From assembly GCA_005406025.1 (NCBI GenBank), contig BGZK01000535.1:1-64000 (forward strand): 64,000 nt of DNA, given 5' to 3'. This document shows, one piece after another, positions 1-12,130 of this stretch. The notes beneath the pieces were generated by a model that worked only from the letters and a program-made list of their open reading frames with translations, searched no databases and was not told where the DNA came from. This DNA comes from Eumeta japonica (Eukaryota > Arthropoda > Insecta > Lepidoptera > Psychidae). Every line of letters begins with the position of its first letter. Position 1 is the first letter of the stretch. Made by a program: the position numbers and the translations under genes.

Positions 1-470
1 GCCCGAACGTTTCTGCCGTTCTCCCGAGGAAAAGAGAGTTAAATTGAAGTTTCCTCCGATAAGCAGCGTCTCTTTTCACCTCCACCCTTGACTGCCTTTC
101 TTTGATATATTGTAAACGCCTATCAATTTTCCCTACCATTTATCAAGTATTAGTGAAATACGCTGAACCGATGCATTATACTTTCCGCATAAGGAGTGGT
201 CCTTCATATCATTATTTTCATTTAATAATAACACGAAAACTGTTTTACGGTTTGTAATTTCCCGAAAATTGGGCATAAGTGTCAAAACAACTATTTGTAA
301 AAATAGCATTAATATTCAGCGTGTACCTACTTGTTTTTCTTTTCGCCGGTGAGATTATTTCCGGCTCAGGTTAAAAAAAGTTCAACAATTTTGATACGAC
401 TCAATAAGTACACAATATAATAAACAGCTAATCAAATAATACTCGCAGTCATCTGCCCGTTATTCACTTT
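1..470. other. AT-rich non-coding stretch, nothing recognised
   Basis: The stretch is A+T-rich with stop codons in every frame. I see no repeat family, RNA gene or coding signal in it. Confidence 0.6.
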
Positions 471-850
471 CACGTGCACGCAAAATGAATCGCACGGCGG
501 CGGTTAAAGGCCCGCAATGATGATGGATGGGGCCGTGGCAATAATTGGGCATGGGGCGATTAGCGCGCGGGCGCCGGCGCACCGCCGCCGGATCACTTTC
601 AAAATGTTATTGTAATGACGATAATGGAAAGTCATCGCGGTGCGCGGGACGAGCGCCGCCGGAGTAACGCATGCGAGGCGATCTCGTTTGACCGGCGCTT
701 CGGGCCGCGCCGTTTGCCGCCGCGTAACGCGTTCGCATTATCGCCGCCTGTATAATTTTGATATCGTGAATTATTCCTCTTGAATGCGATGTAACTGATT
801 GTGTGATCTATGCGTCGTTTGATCACCTCACAGGTCAACGAAGGAGATTA
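471..850. promoter_or_regulatory. CpG-rich block, candidate regulatory or conserved non-coding element
   Basis: Base composition jumps from A+T-rich to very G+C-rich, with dense CpG around 565-600 and 640-745. A mixed-composition segment at 746-850 follows, containing TGATCACCT-like and AATTATT cores. The short open frame on the minus strand here is rich in Arg/Ala/Gly, as expected from GC bias rather than coding. Blocks of this type recur through the window. A CpG promoter of an unseen gene is the alternative. Function is inferred from composition only. Confidence 0.35.
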
Positions 851-1237
851 TGCATGGGCCTTGCGTGTTAAGCCACGTTTCGTCAGGGACCCCCGAAATA
901 ATTGCACGATGTAATTTATACGTTTACGGTATTGTGAAGAATGCTTGCGAAATGGAAACCATATCATTTTTTAAGTTTTCTTTTAGTCGATTCAAAATCG
1001 TTGTCAAATGTGGTTAAATCGATAGTCTAGTTAAACAGTAATACTTCGTAATAGTAGTTGTCTATTCGATTTAACGATGAGGAAAATAGACAAATTTTCA
1101 TTATTGATGGAGTTTAGACTAGAGCGCGTCGCCTTGATCTAGACAGAGACCGCTGCTGTTGTTAGTTTGAGTCCAAGCCGATTCAAATTGGAGCAAGGAG
1201 AAAAGCACAAAAAAAATGAGAAAATAAATTTAACAAG
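851..1237. other. AT-rich non-coding stretch, nothing recognised
   Basis: No coding, RNA or repeat signal is apparent before the dispersed element that begins near 1238. Confidence 0.5.
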
Positions 1238-1855
1238 AAAAAACTGACTTCAAAACGAAACCTATTGCAAAACAAATTAATATCCCCTTAAAAGTAAAAA
1301 AATAATTGCGTATTCTTCTATAACTAAATAATCAACTTACTTTTTCTACTCATCAATATGTAGGTACGATCTATGTATTTACCCCGCAAGAAGATAGATA
1401 GGTACCTACTCACTTCAAATTTAACTTAACACATACCTATGAGTAACAAACGATGATCAAAATATTTTTAGAGTTCTCCTAAGTAAAATGAAATGAAAAA
1501 CATTAGACTACTTAAAAGTCAATCAAATTACTATGATAATATAATGAAGTTACAATTATTGTTATTTTTGTAGTTGGTGTCAGCCAAGGAAACACTACAA
1601 TATACCTAGCAATCGTCCATTTGTCGCGTACATACTTAAGGCAAATTTAAGATTTATATCTACGATTTTCTCATGGATGCAATTGTCAGAACTGAACCAA
1701 ATCGAAATGGGACCACACGGAAAGCACCAGCTTTCAAATAAGAAAATAATTAGCAAAATCGGTTCACCCAGTCGAAAGTTCTGAGATAACAAACGTAAAA
1801 AAAATACAGTCGGATTGAGAACCTCCTCCTTTTTAATTTTGAAGTCGGTTAAAAA
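1238..1855 (-). mobile_element. Non-autonomous dispersed element with AACCGACTTCAAAA-type ends, about 620 bp
   Basis: The left end reads AACTGACTTCAAAA and the right end reads TTTTGAAGTCGGTT, so the termini are inverted copies of one another with a few mismatches. Read on the minus strand, the start runs AACCGACTTCAAAA, then GGAGGAGGTTCTCAAT, then a poly-T/ATG stretch and a GTGGTCCCAT motif. I recognise this order from a repeat common in insect, especially lepidopteran, genomes. No transposase is encoded. A truncated relative lies at 62951-63200. The family name is not known to me. Confidence 0.6.
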
Positions 1856-2665
1856 TTAAAACAGCCAATTTCCACAAATGATTATAGTGATGAGTCTCAT
1901 TTTAAGAACGTTACATATCTACAAATTGTACATGCACAATACATTTTACGTTTATAGTGACAAAATGTAGTGTATTTATTTATGCATAGATTAATTAGTT
2001 GCAAGTTTTTTTCTATTACGCGCAGACAGACGAACGGCAAAGTGACACAGGACAAAGTTGATCACAGGCTATAAGGATTTTTAGAAAGGTTAGGATATTA
2101 TTGTTGTTTTTATTATATTGATCTGATCTTTAATATTGGACACAAAAATATGCTTCTTTACTTTTATAAATATCGTTAATAATAATTATCGCTTGTATTT
2201 CTATCAAGACTGTCTATCTACTCATAAAATTAACCAGTTCAATAAAACTATAAATGTTTTACGATACTTATCTCTTCAGATGTTTCATAAGTTAATGTGT
2301 GTATTAAATTAAATAAAAAGTTATTGACGAACCAACTTATTCATCTAAACGCAAAAGGATGAATGGAAGGATTGCAAGGATTTTATTAAAATTTGACCTC
2401 ATGTTTTTAACGAGCAATATTTTAAAATTAGCTAAACGTAATCAAAGCTTAATGTTAGCGGTTTACATTTATGACGGCAATTAGCCGCCAGCTCTTGCGT
2501 TCTTCGGTGGACGGTTAACTATACGAAACTCTATTAAAGGACGGAGCTTATTAAGAAATAACAATCAACACAAGGAAACGTTCATTCCTCGGCTATAATT
2601 GATCTCGCGGCGCTATCGTTCTCGAAACACTAACAAATAAATCTATTACATCGGTAATTACAACG
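1856..2665. other. AT-rich non-coding stretch, nothing recognised
   Basis: Simple A+T-rich sequence without a usable open frame or a repeat I recognise. Confidence 0.5.
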
Positions 2666-3025
2666 TGTAATGTTAATTGCGTTCGGAAACATGCCGAGGG
2701 TTGTCGGCGGGCGGTTTGCGGCGCTGCATAGATCGGATCGCGGCGTCGACTGTCGCACGGGAGCGACATTTCAATCGCGGCCGCCGTGCGGCGCTCGCGC
2801 ACAAATCGGGCGCCGCCGCCGCCTGTAATTGGATTTACGCTGAGGGCGATCTAATTGTCTCGTAGTACGAGCGGGCACGCACGCCCGGAGGCACCGCGCC
2901 GACCTATGACACCGCTTTCCTCGGTTACCGGTATGTAGGTTCCGATGTCCCGTCTCTCCATCTCGACGTTTCCCAACTAGCGCATCGACTGCGGCGGTGT
3001 GACGGCTAGGTAAGTGAAACATGTG
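2666..3025. promoter_or_regulatory. CpG-rich block, candidate regulatory element
   Basis: A G+C-rich island with many CpG dinucleotides, densest at 2700-2830 and 2870-2990. Open frames on both strands overlap each other and are Arg-rich, which is typical of GC-driven chance ORFs. It sits directly beside the mariner relic at 3.15 kb. The regulatory role is inferred from composition and from the recurrence of similar islands across the window. Confidence 0.35.
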
Positions 3026-3149
3026 CAGCAGAAAACGTGTTCTGTCGCTCGTTTAATTGATTCGTTTACCTCGATATGTGATTTGTACGCGGGCAAATTT
3101 GAAAGCCCTTAGAAAATAAAAATAAACTGAGCAGACTTGCAGGTTATTT

Positions 3150-4150
3150 TTATCGTTTTTTTTAAAATGGTGTCCGTTGAGATCAATACGTCGCTGAGTT
3201 CGATGGAAACACTTTGCCCTCTCGAACTCGGGAGGTCGCTTCGACGGTCTTTTCGTATGCAGCCGCTGCTTCCTCGGCATCTGTAAACCGCTTTCCTCGA
3301 AGTTTTTCATTTACTTTAGAAAATGCATAAAAACGCATGGTGCGAGGTCGGGGCTGTGAGACGGATAAGCCAGTATGTATGTGAATATGTGACGTCCTAT
3401 GAATATGTGAAACCAGTAAATATGTGACGTCCTCAAGTAGTCAGATGTTTTTCTGGGGGTGTGTAGTGAGCTGTCATAATGTAGGAGAATTCTATTGCTA
3501 GGTCGTTTTTCCCGAACTTTTCCAAAGCAAGAGGCGAACAATTGTTAGTGTATCAGCCTGCAGTGACTGATTTTTTTATCTTCTAAAACAATTGTACCAT
3601 AAGGACCTGTCATTACGAAGAAAGAAGCCATCATATTTCTTCCGACCTCGCTTTACTATAGCAGACTACTTCTCGAAAGGAAACATCCAGACTGAGCAGA
3701 GTATCTTTTGGTTTCGGGATCGTAATAGCAAATCCAACTTTTGTCACCTGTAAATATATCGTTATTCAGCATTTGATTCACCACCGGCAAAGTTTTTGAA
3801 CTTTGGTTAAATTATGAGTTATCCACCGAGTTCAAAGCTTCCTGGCTGCTAAATGTTTATGAAGGATTTTGTGCACTTGACTCATATCGATGCCTAAGCT
3901 TTTCCGAATCTGCCGGTAGGTCATTCTATGTGAAGAGCAGTATAGCATTGATGTTGTCTTTGGTCGTCGCCGTGGAAAGACATTTCTCATGCGGATGGCC
4001 AGTCAGATTAGTGGATCACGTTTGAATCCGTTAAACCAGTTATAAACATTCACAAAAGATGAAGCTTCATAATGAAAGGCCAATCAAAGCCTGTTACAAT
4101 TTTGTTACTGGTTTAAATAGCAATGAGAGAATTGTTGCACGAAAATTTTC
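3150..4150 (-). pseudogene. Decayed mariner-family transposase (copy 1)
   Basis: Reading the minus strand from about 4.1 kb down, fragments in different frames follow the order of a mariner transposase (DD34D class, cut-and-paste at TA sites). A VYNWFNGFKR helix-turn-helix-linker segment lies near 4.03 kb. MTYRQIRKSLGIDMSQVHK follows near 3.9 kb. TGDKSW, holding the first catalytic Asp, is near 3.745 kb and continues into YYDPETKRYSAQ. RILLHYDSS, holding the second Asp, is near 3.47 kb. SPDLAPCVF is near 3.34 kb, where the family's third Asp (LAPxD) has become Val. C-terminal FERAKCF/QRRIDLNG segments end near 3.16 kb. The spacing between the second Asp and the third position is about 12 codons longer than the family's 34. 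A 15-bp direct repeat (3384-3398 and 3419-3433) marks a local duplication there. Multiple frameshifts and stops make it inactive. I could not define terminal inverted repeats. Confidence 0.9.
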
Positions 4151-4334
4151 TCGCCTTAAATTCATGTTCACGTTAAACAATTTTCTTTTTGTCGCCAATA
4201 AGGTTCACTTTTTAAATTTAAATATGTTTATTATTTTTCAATGTATCACGTCATTGATATGTATCGATGACTTTTGTAATTATAAAAAATTAATTCGGAC
4301 TTTTTATTTTCTATTACATTACATTATGAACTTT

Positions 4335-5045
4335 ATTTGTACATTAGCTTTTGCATGCGGTTCCGCTCGCGTAGACATAAAATGAAATGTTTCACTTTGT
4401 ATTTCGCCGCATCACCAAATCGAAATCCCGTTCGCTATACCGTTCTCGATTCTGATCCCGGTTCTGCTATCGATGTCACTTTCTTTCGTTCTCGATTTCA
4501 TTCGCGATAAAATCGAGAATGAAATGAATGCTTTTAATTCAGAATCCGGTTTTGTTCTAAGGAAATTCCGATTCCATTCGCGATCCCGCTTTTAATTCCG
4601 AATCCGGTCTTGTTCTAAGGAAATTCCGATTCCATTTGCGTTCCCGCTTTTAATTCCGAATCCGTTCTTGTTCTAAGGAAATTCCGATTCCATTCGCGAT
4701 CCCGCTTTTAATTCCGAATCCGGTCTTGTTCTAAGGAAATTCCGATTCCATTCGCGATCCCGCTTTCAATTCCGAATCCGGTCTTGTTCTAAGGAAATTC
4801 CGATTCCATTCGCGGACCCCGCTTTTAATTCCGAATCCGTTCTTGTTCTAAGGAAATTCCGATTCCATTCGCGATCCCGCTTTTAATTCCGAATCCGGTC
4901 TTGTTCTAAGGAAATTCCGATTCCATTCGCGATCCCGCTTTTAATTCCGAATCCAGTTTTGTTCTAAGAAAATTCTGATTCCATTCGCGATTCCGGTCCC
5001 ATTTTAATTTTTCATTTCAGTACTGCTTCTCATTATGATTTCGGT
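4335..5045 (+). repeat. Pyrimidine-rich dispersed repeat, copy with internal tandem array
   Basis: It begins with AGCTTTTGCATGCGGTTCC, a degenerate form of an end motif (GCGGGCAAAAGCTAG in reverse) seen at several sites in this window, followed by TAGACATAAAATGAAAT. The body is a degenerate series of CCGATTC, CCCGATTT and GATCCCGG words on the plus strand. The copy at 8640-8990 has the same start and word set on the opposite strand. No coding capacity is visible. Confidence 0.6.
4530..5000 (+). repeat. 58-bp tandem array (minisatellite), about 8 units
   Basis: The word AAATTCCGATTCCATTCGCG recurs at 4563, 4621, 4679, 4737 and 4795, exactly 58 bp apart. Further units follow with one 59-bp step caused by an extra base near 4820. 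Units differ by single substitutions such as TTTGCGTTCCC for TTCGCGATCCC. The array lies wholly inside the pyrimidine-rich dispersed repeat, so one segment of that element has been locally amplified. Confidence 0.9.
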
Positions 5046-5920
5046 CACGCTCTTGATTCTCAGTGGCAGAAATATTAAGATAAAGCAAAAAATGATTTTG
5101 ATAGTCTCTTGTTCGTATGTACAACATATAGGTAGTTTCATAGCAAAAGAATAAATAGTTTAAGCACACAAAGAAAACGTACTAAATACGCTTAGCGATT
5201 TCGATTTTCGTACTTGAACTTTCTTTTTTTGGTTAAAAAGGATCATTCTTCATATTGTACGAGATAATCTACTTGTAAGCAAAATTTCATTGCAATATTT
5301 AATCGTTTTGAATATTCACTCGAACAAACGTACGAATAAATGTTTCATTGCTACGATACCTACTGTCTGTGCAACTACATTTTTACTGCATTCTAAATTT
5401 TATTTTAGTTAAGACATTGTTTATAAGAAGGCACGTAAGTAAACACACAAACAGAAAATCAAGTATGCATTTTAAAAGTGATGAATCCATGGACTACACA
5501 CCTCATTAAAGAATATTTATAACAAGAATTTGACAAAAATATTGCATGTACACATAAAACCTAGAAATTTACATATTAATATGGATGTAAATATTTAACA
5601 TTATATAATGAGCATTATTAGCAAAAACTGGTAATAAAAATATATACATTTTAATGCAGTTTAGTAAAGTGCAATGCAGTAGCTACAACTTTGTATTTTG
5701 ACTTTAGATTGTCCTTTGTCGTCTTTTTGGGGTTCCGTAAGCAAATAGAACTCTTATTTTTATCTGTTCTTCCCTTTATTACAGCCTATATTCTTCGAAT
5801 CCACTATTTGAGAAAAATTGTTACTCGGTGGCTATGCAAAGATAGGTGACCCAACCATGGATATGTAGTTTAAATTAACAAATTGCTATTTTAGAGATTA
5901 ATTTTGAGAGGTGAATTATA
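5046..5920. other. AT-rich non-coding stretch, nothing recognised
   Basis: No coding, repeat or RNA signal that I recognise. Confidence 0.5.
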
Positions 5921-5924
5921 AAAT

Positions 5925-6560
5925 TATAAAATTTGAGCTGCAGCTGACCTTGCAAGCCAAGCCCAAAACTACTTGCATTGTTTGGACTAATAATGTTTTC
6001 GAGCTCGGGAAGCTTGAAAACAATTGCTCACATTTTGAGGTCAAATTTTCCGTTCTCTCTCAAAATGATTATAGGTGAATTTTCAAAATATTTTTTAAAG
6101 TATATCTTTTGAAATCAGCAATTATTTAAGTCCCAAAACCATTCGGTTTTTGTAATTTGTCTGTCAAAAAATCTAATAGTTAAAACTAAAAAATATTTCG
6201 CATTTCTTTTTAATTATTCGTTGACGATATATTTTAAAGAAATTAATCGATTTCGATTAAGTTTCCAGCATTTAATGCAGGTCGATTAGGAAAAGAGCTG
6301 ATTAGATTTTAGAATCCACTAGTGAAATAATGTGGAAAAACATTGTTTCAAAATATTTTGTATGATATTTAGAAAAATATATAAACGTTAATTTCAAATT
6401 TTCAAAAAATCCAAGTCCAATCAAGTCCTTCCGAATACAGTGAGCTCGATTCTAATTAGTTCATTTGTTCAAAAGATATTTTAAGTTTACTTTACATATA
6501 CCTGTAAACACCCTCGCACGTACATTTTCGCACACACACCCATAGTCAACGAACATCCCT
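5925..6560 (+). repeat. Diverged copy of the CA-microsatellite-bearing dispersed element
   Basis: It shares the order of landmarks with the better copy at 38779-39482. GAGCTGATTAGATTTTAGAAT corresponds to AGCTGATTAGATTTTGGAAT there. A GAGCTCGATTC segment follows, and then a CACACACACCC tract corresponding to the long CA run. Upstream, CAAGCC and TTCGAGCTCG match the family's start region loosely. The tail after the CA tract is missing or unrecognisable. Confidence 0.45.
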
Positions 6561-7804
6561 TTGTAAATGGTCATAAAAGCTTTTTGGGGTCACATAAAGT
6601 CGATATTTCACGAAGTCACGATTTTCGCAGGACTAAAGAACCTAAAAACAACTCAAATTAATTTAAAAAAAAAAACTATTTTCGTAGCGAAAAGTTAAGC
6701 ACTTGTCAAATGCATCATATGACATGACATAATTTGTCGTGAGAAAAATATGTGTATTTATAATTGTAAAATTTATAGTTTTGAAAATGTTAAGGAAAAT
6801 ATTCGAAATAGGACCGTCTTCCGCTTGTTCCAAAAGTACTGCGTCTAACATTTCGAAGAATATACAATAAATAGGGTCTCACTTACAATTAACTTAAAAC
6901 TAAAATAAAATTTGATGTCTTCAAATTTTCGCGAGACGAGAAAAAGTTCGTAACATGTGTTGTTTGATTTTACTGAGTACGAATGAGGTTAATTGATTTA
7001 TACAAGAATTAACTTATAAAAAGCTGACACTTGTACAGAAGACTTTGAACCTAGCTCAAATTCCCGTCTCTGAGAGACTTTCGCATTACTTTGTGAAGTT
7101 TCTTGTTTTAGCTACAGCCAATATATTCCGGTCATATTTTTTACAATAAAACGTAGTATGCAATGCGATGATTTATAAAACAGATAAGTTATTGCGTTGT
7201 CTTATATAATATAGTACGAACTCTCCCCACGACAGCCGGACTGACGGTTGGCCGATATTTTTATTGAAATGACTTTAGTGAATAGAAAAAGCGGCAGCCG
7301 AATGATTAGCACTGCTTATATTGGTACTTCTGAAGCAGATTGGAATATCACTTACCGTTTACTTTAAGGGGCTATCTTTAAAATTTCTACCTGATGATAC
7401 ATAATATTTTTTGAAAAATACAATGAATAAAGGACTTCCAGAAGATGTTTTACTTGAAGGTTTTTAAAGTAAGATGTTCTGAATTTTAATACTTGTTATA
7501 CTTTATTGAACTATATCTTCACTAGTAGCCGGAAGAAGAAAAGAAACCGCAAAAGTTACCTTCCGTCCGTTTGTAGGCGCCACGATATGAACTGTTGTAC
7601 GATTACGTAAAGAAATGAGGAATAAATTTTAAGCTAATACTTCCATAGATAAAATGGTGGGTAGAAAAACTTATTCGTGTACTCCATTGTTTGGATTGTC
7701 ATTGAGTACATATTTAAAAATTATTGTGTGAGTTGTCTGTGGTGTATTGGTGTTTATTTTACAGTTTATTACCTACGAAAATTGTTAACAGTGTTTATCT
7801 ATGG
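6561..7804. other. AT-rich non-coding stretch, nothing recognised
   Basis: One small minus-strand frame (6663-6851) is Ile/Phe-rich and looks accidental. No repeat family identified. Confidence 0.5.
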
Positions 7805-8410
7805 CATATATATAAAAGAGTAAACTGACTGATTTGTACATCAACGCACTGCCAGAACTATCGGGTCAAGGGATTGGGAATTTTGTACTGAGGCTCGTGC
7901 TATAGCGCAGGCGAGTACTAAGGAAGAATTTTTGAAATTCAACTCTTTGGAGAGCAAAGCGGTCGAAATACTGTTGTATGAAAAAATTAAACTGTTGAAG
8001 CTACAGATGCCAAACTGGAAAATTTAGTTACACACAGAAAGAAAAAATAAATGCACAAATTATTTTTCTTTAGTTCACCTTGACAGATTGAATTAAGGTG
8101 TGAAATTTTATATACGGAAAATCGAAACCGCAAAAGTTATTGATGTGAATAATTGTATTTTTGTTAATAATTGCTAATAAAAAACAATCACACACATCGC
8201 TTTTTTATGTGTGTGAATGGGGTGAAATAAGGGTTGAAACTTTTCTATGGAAAAACGAAATCGTTGTAGCTTTTGAGCCGAAAATTCATTTGTTGGCTAC
8301 AAATTCAAATTAAAAATAATGGTATATATAATTATTTGAAAAGTAGCTCAATGGGGGTGAAATAAGGGGTGAAATATTGTATGACAAATAGAAAAGTCTA
8401 GTCTATGTGT
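7805..8410 (+). repeat. Dispersed repeat with CTGACTGA...CATCAACGCA head and GGGGTGAAATAAGGG modules
   Basis: The head reads AAACTGACTGATTTGTACAT followed by CAACGCACTGCCAGAAC. Downstream are GAAGAATTTTTGAAATTCAAC and at least two modules of GGGTGAAATAAGGGTTGAA or a close variant (8216 and 8350). I recognise this arrangement from a common lepidopteran repeat, perhaps Helitron-derived. No coding capacity. A relative in the opposite orientation lies at 17280-17530. Confidence 0.5.
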
Positions 8411-8639
8411 ATTTTATATGTTTTTTTTTCGTGCTTAAACTATTTATTTGGTTACTATAAAACTACGTATATATTGTATGCGCGAACGAGAAACTCGAAA
8501 AAAAAACTTGGCTTCATCTTCATATTTCTGCCATTAAAAATTTAAAAATACGTTCACTCATAGAATTCTGCATTATCCCCGAGTGATACTGTTAAAATTT
8601 GATTTTGATACTACTAGTATTTGCTATGTCTTCGTTCAA
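8411..8639. other. Short AT-rich gap, nothing recognised
   Basis: Sequence between two dispersed repeats, with no recognisable feature. Confidence 0.4.
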
Positions 8640-8990
8640 ACCAGAACCGTAATCGATAGCAGAATCGAAATTGTTCATAGAACGAGAATAGAATAGAATT
8701 GAAAGTCGTGACTGGATCGAAATCGAGAATGAGACAAGGTTAAGTTCGAGTGTGGAATCAGAATAAGAACCGAGAGCGTGACCGAAATCGGAATGGGAGC
8801 AGTACCGAGATCCGAATCGAGAATGAAAGAAATTGATATCGAGAGTAAGACAGGGATCAGAATTGAGAACGGGATAGCAATCGGGATCTTCATCTTGTGA
8901 TGGGGCAATGTATATGATATATAGAATTATGTACAGAAATTCACTTTATGTCTTCAAGGGCGGAGCCGCGAGTAAAAGCTAGTATATTTA
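8640..8990 (-). repeat. Pyrimidine-rich dispersed repeat, minus-strand copy
   Basis: Purine-rich on the plus strand (GAATCGAGAATGAGA-type words). It ends at the right with GGCGGAGCCGCGAGTAAAAG followed by CTAGT. Read on the minus strand, the end motif is followed by GAAGACATAAAGTGAA and then CGATT/CCCG words, the same order as in the copy at 4335. The 77-codon frame here is a by-product of the biased composition. Confidence 0.6.
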
Positions 8991-10900
8991 TGTATAGTAT
9001 GTTCAGGCGTAAGTTGTTTGTACACCGATTTGAATGATTACTTTTTGCGTTGATTTCGGTGTAGCTCCATGGTGGTTTCGTTTTAATTTTACTGGTATTG
9101 CAACTTGGACTTCGAAGATATAACAGGAAGCTCTTCAAAGTTAAATGGAAAGTCTAAAGCGATCGGGCTATTGTTAAGCTTATGACGGCCCCAAAACGAG
9201 ATAGGTACCTAATTAAGATCATGAACGAGATGAACTGTACGGGTTAAGGAGCATGAAGGCATACAACGGATTTTTTTTGACGACAAATGGCACGCATGTG
9301 CCACTGAATCAAAATGGACGTTATGTCAATCTTATGGGTCGCTATTGCACTGAGCGGCAACACATCGGATCTCTTTCGTAATAATAGTATAAGTACGGTG
9401 GTTTGCTTTATTGTGTGTGAATAGTGTAACTTATGTATAAAAATATTGTACAGAACTAAGGATAATTTATTGGTCACTATAAATAATATAGATTAGAAGA
9501 AGAAATAAAAATTTGGCGATATTGTAATTTTTTGTTATTGCTCTTTCATCGTGTGGTCGACTCAATAATTTATTTTAATTAGACAATCCCATCCCTTCCA
9601 AGGTTTGAACAAGGCTAAAAGTTATATAGCTTTAGCGATTTTTTCAACCTCCTTGAAGAAAAAAAGGAAAAGGTTCGCTGGAATGGAGGGTTGTGAAAAA
9701 ATACAAAAGCAGTATAGAAACTTGCATTACTACTAGTTATCTGCTAGCTACTCAAGTTCTACCACTTTTCGGTGAGATGAGGGAAAATTCGACCGCTTGC
9801 CGAATTTTTAGTCGCTTGCTCTTGGAAACCAACCGATTTAATCTTAGTAATGGTGAAAATCTGAATCCTGTCTTGAATATCTTCGGTTGTACTTTGAGTA
9901 CAACCACATTTAGCTGAAATGTAGGACCCTGGAATGGATAGTGCCACCGGAAAATTCGAGATCGCAGCCGGTTTTACGCTTTCTGCACATGAGAACAAAG
10001 GACATCTGACCAAGCGCATTATATTTGTTGCCTTGAGTCATGATCTAAAGTTAATAAAGTATAAAATTTAGTTACTCAATAATAAATAATGTTAAATTAA
10101 GCAATATTGCAAAAAATAAAAATATAATTTGCCTTTAAACATTTTAGACTAATTATTAATTAGTTATTTTTAAAACTGATGATAGTTAAGCAGAAAAGTT
10201 AGACAAAAATTATGGATTTCCACATGGTACGAGCTTAGCATATCTCCCTTGCTTCACTGGCATTAATTCATCTTTCATGCAATCTCCTAGGTATCGGGTG
10301 AATAAATTTGTTTTGTATAGGATTTTCTAGGGCGACCTTTGTCGATAGAAAAAAAAAATACGAAAGCGAAGAACACAAAAAGTTAGTATTATATTAATAC
10401 CAAATTCAAGAAATCGGTAAGAAATTGCTATAGCAACAAAGTACCAAAGTGGTCAAAACCATGTTAAATTGCGTAAATTAAACCGCGTCTGGCATATTTT
10501 TGCTGGCGCCGACTCCTTTTTTTTTGAAAAGTTATTTTGTTGTATATCAACAATTTTCCATTGCCAATAGTAATAATTTAAACATCGGCCGATATAGACA
10601 AGCATCTGCTTTATAACGCAATAAGACCTACCATTCAAACATCTATTTGTGCACATATTATCTCAGATAAAAATTTTCAAATCTATGTATATGCTATACC
10701 TGTTTCATTTAAATTTAGTGCAAATTCGAATTTTCCGTCTTAGTCGCTGGTACGGAACATTGGATACTGGAATCCGACATCCAGCTTGACATTTTATACA
10801 GACGTAGATTTTTTTGCTTAAATTATTAGTTACAAAATGGACATTTTAATTTATATCAAATAATTCGGCGCATAAAGATTTTACTGTTTTGCATTTCGAA
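8991..10900. other. Non-coding stretch with one unassigned open segment
   Basis: Mostly A+T-rich. Between about 9590 and 10030 the G+C content rises. A minus-strand frame of 86 codons (9759-10019) overlaps a 74-codon plus-strand frame, and a second minus-strand frame opens at the same end. None resembles a protein family I know, so I do not call a gene. The rest shows nothing recognisable. Confidence 0.4.
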
Positions 10901-11495
10901 CGGATTATCTCTCTCATTACGTCATCAACAAAAACAAGCGACGCTACCTCGTATTTTGAGCGGAGGTGCGGTAGTGGACTGCTTCCCTTCTTCTGCTTAA
11001 TATATTTTTCCTCCTGATCTTACGCTTACGGCGAAAGAGAACAACTTTTTACTGTTTCAAGGTTTTCATAGCCATACAAAATTCTCAACACGGTTTCCAC
11101 TACCGTAAATGTTATCTGCCGCTCAATGCCCTGCTCGATACGACTGCTACCTTTTGCAGGTGGGTATTTTATGGATATTTTAACTGCAAATAGCATGATC
11201 GCTGTGTTTAAGCGGTTAAAAGTGTTGCCTTCGAACTAGAGAGTTTGAATGCAGATGACAGGTTAGTCGATCGATGAGTTTTGACTTCTATCTAAGTCAA
11301 ACCACTTACGCCATGTCCCAAAGAGCACGGGCGTCGTCAACGTGCTAAAGACAGGGAGGAGGCTTAAGCATCGATCCTTTTTGATATATTAAAAACGGGG
11401 ATATACCTCAGTAGTGGTGTGATAATAACCACGCACAAAATGCAGTAAGTTTACCGTTTCGAATGTCGAAACGTAAAATAAAATAAATGCCGATA
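10901..11495. other. Moderately GC-balanced non-coding stretch, nothing recognised
   Basis: Composition is more even than the flanks, but all frames are interrupted and no repeat family is recognised. Confidence 0.4.
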
Positions 11496-11499
11496 ACTT

Positions 11500-12130
11500 G
11501 TACATCATCAACATTGTCGTACAAAATATCGCACGGCGGCCGAGCACGCGCAGCGGGGATTCTCGTGTTGCCGTGTGCGCCGTGTGATGTCGCGCCGGTC
11601 GACGTCGCGCTCGTCGACTGCAGAACGCCTGCAGATTTCTCCCGGAGGCTCTTAATGGACGCTTATTACGGGCCGCGCGCCGCGCCGGACGATGGCGCTG
11701 CGACGCGTACCCTCCGCATGCCGCTGCGACAGATCACGTTTCTTTAATGTTTTCCCCTGTTCAATTCTATGACATTTATGCATGTGATTGTTCTAATTGT
11801 TCTATAATTATTACGTTCACGTCTATCGGTCGAATGTTATTCTCGGAAGCGCCGAAAAATGAGACGTCGTAAGCTACCCAAAATGAAAATAAATTCTATA
11901 TAAATTTTGTCGTTGCGATGTAGTAGTACTACGCGTAGCGAGAAATTGTCGACATTGTCGTCCTGTATGATTTTCATAAAATGGGTGCATCAGCTCTATC
12001 AGTTAGAGTTGTCCGCCTGTCGACTGGAGGCGCAGGCGCGCGCGCGGCCGCGCCGGGAGGCCGGTCTGGCGCCCCGCGCCGGGCGGTGAATAGAGGCGCG
12101 TTTGCGGAAACCGTTTCCTTTATTAGGCGA
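11500..12130. promoter_or_regulatory. Two CpG-rich cores in one candidate regulatory block
   Basis: Core one spans roughly 11535-11735 and core two roughly 11995-12110. They are separated by an A+T-rich segment with ATTATTACG and TCTATAATT words. GC-rich cores flanking an A+T-rich, transcription-factor-site-like centre are also seen at 27.7-28.1 and 44.1-44.5 kb. Overlapping frames on the plus strand are Arg/Ala-rich and judged accidental. Confidence 0.35.

Noticed and set aside
9759..10019. 86-codon minus-strand frame with an overlapping plus-strand frame
   Set aside because: Both strands and two minus-strand frames are open at once, none resembles a known protein, and no start or splice context was convincing.
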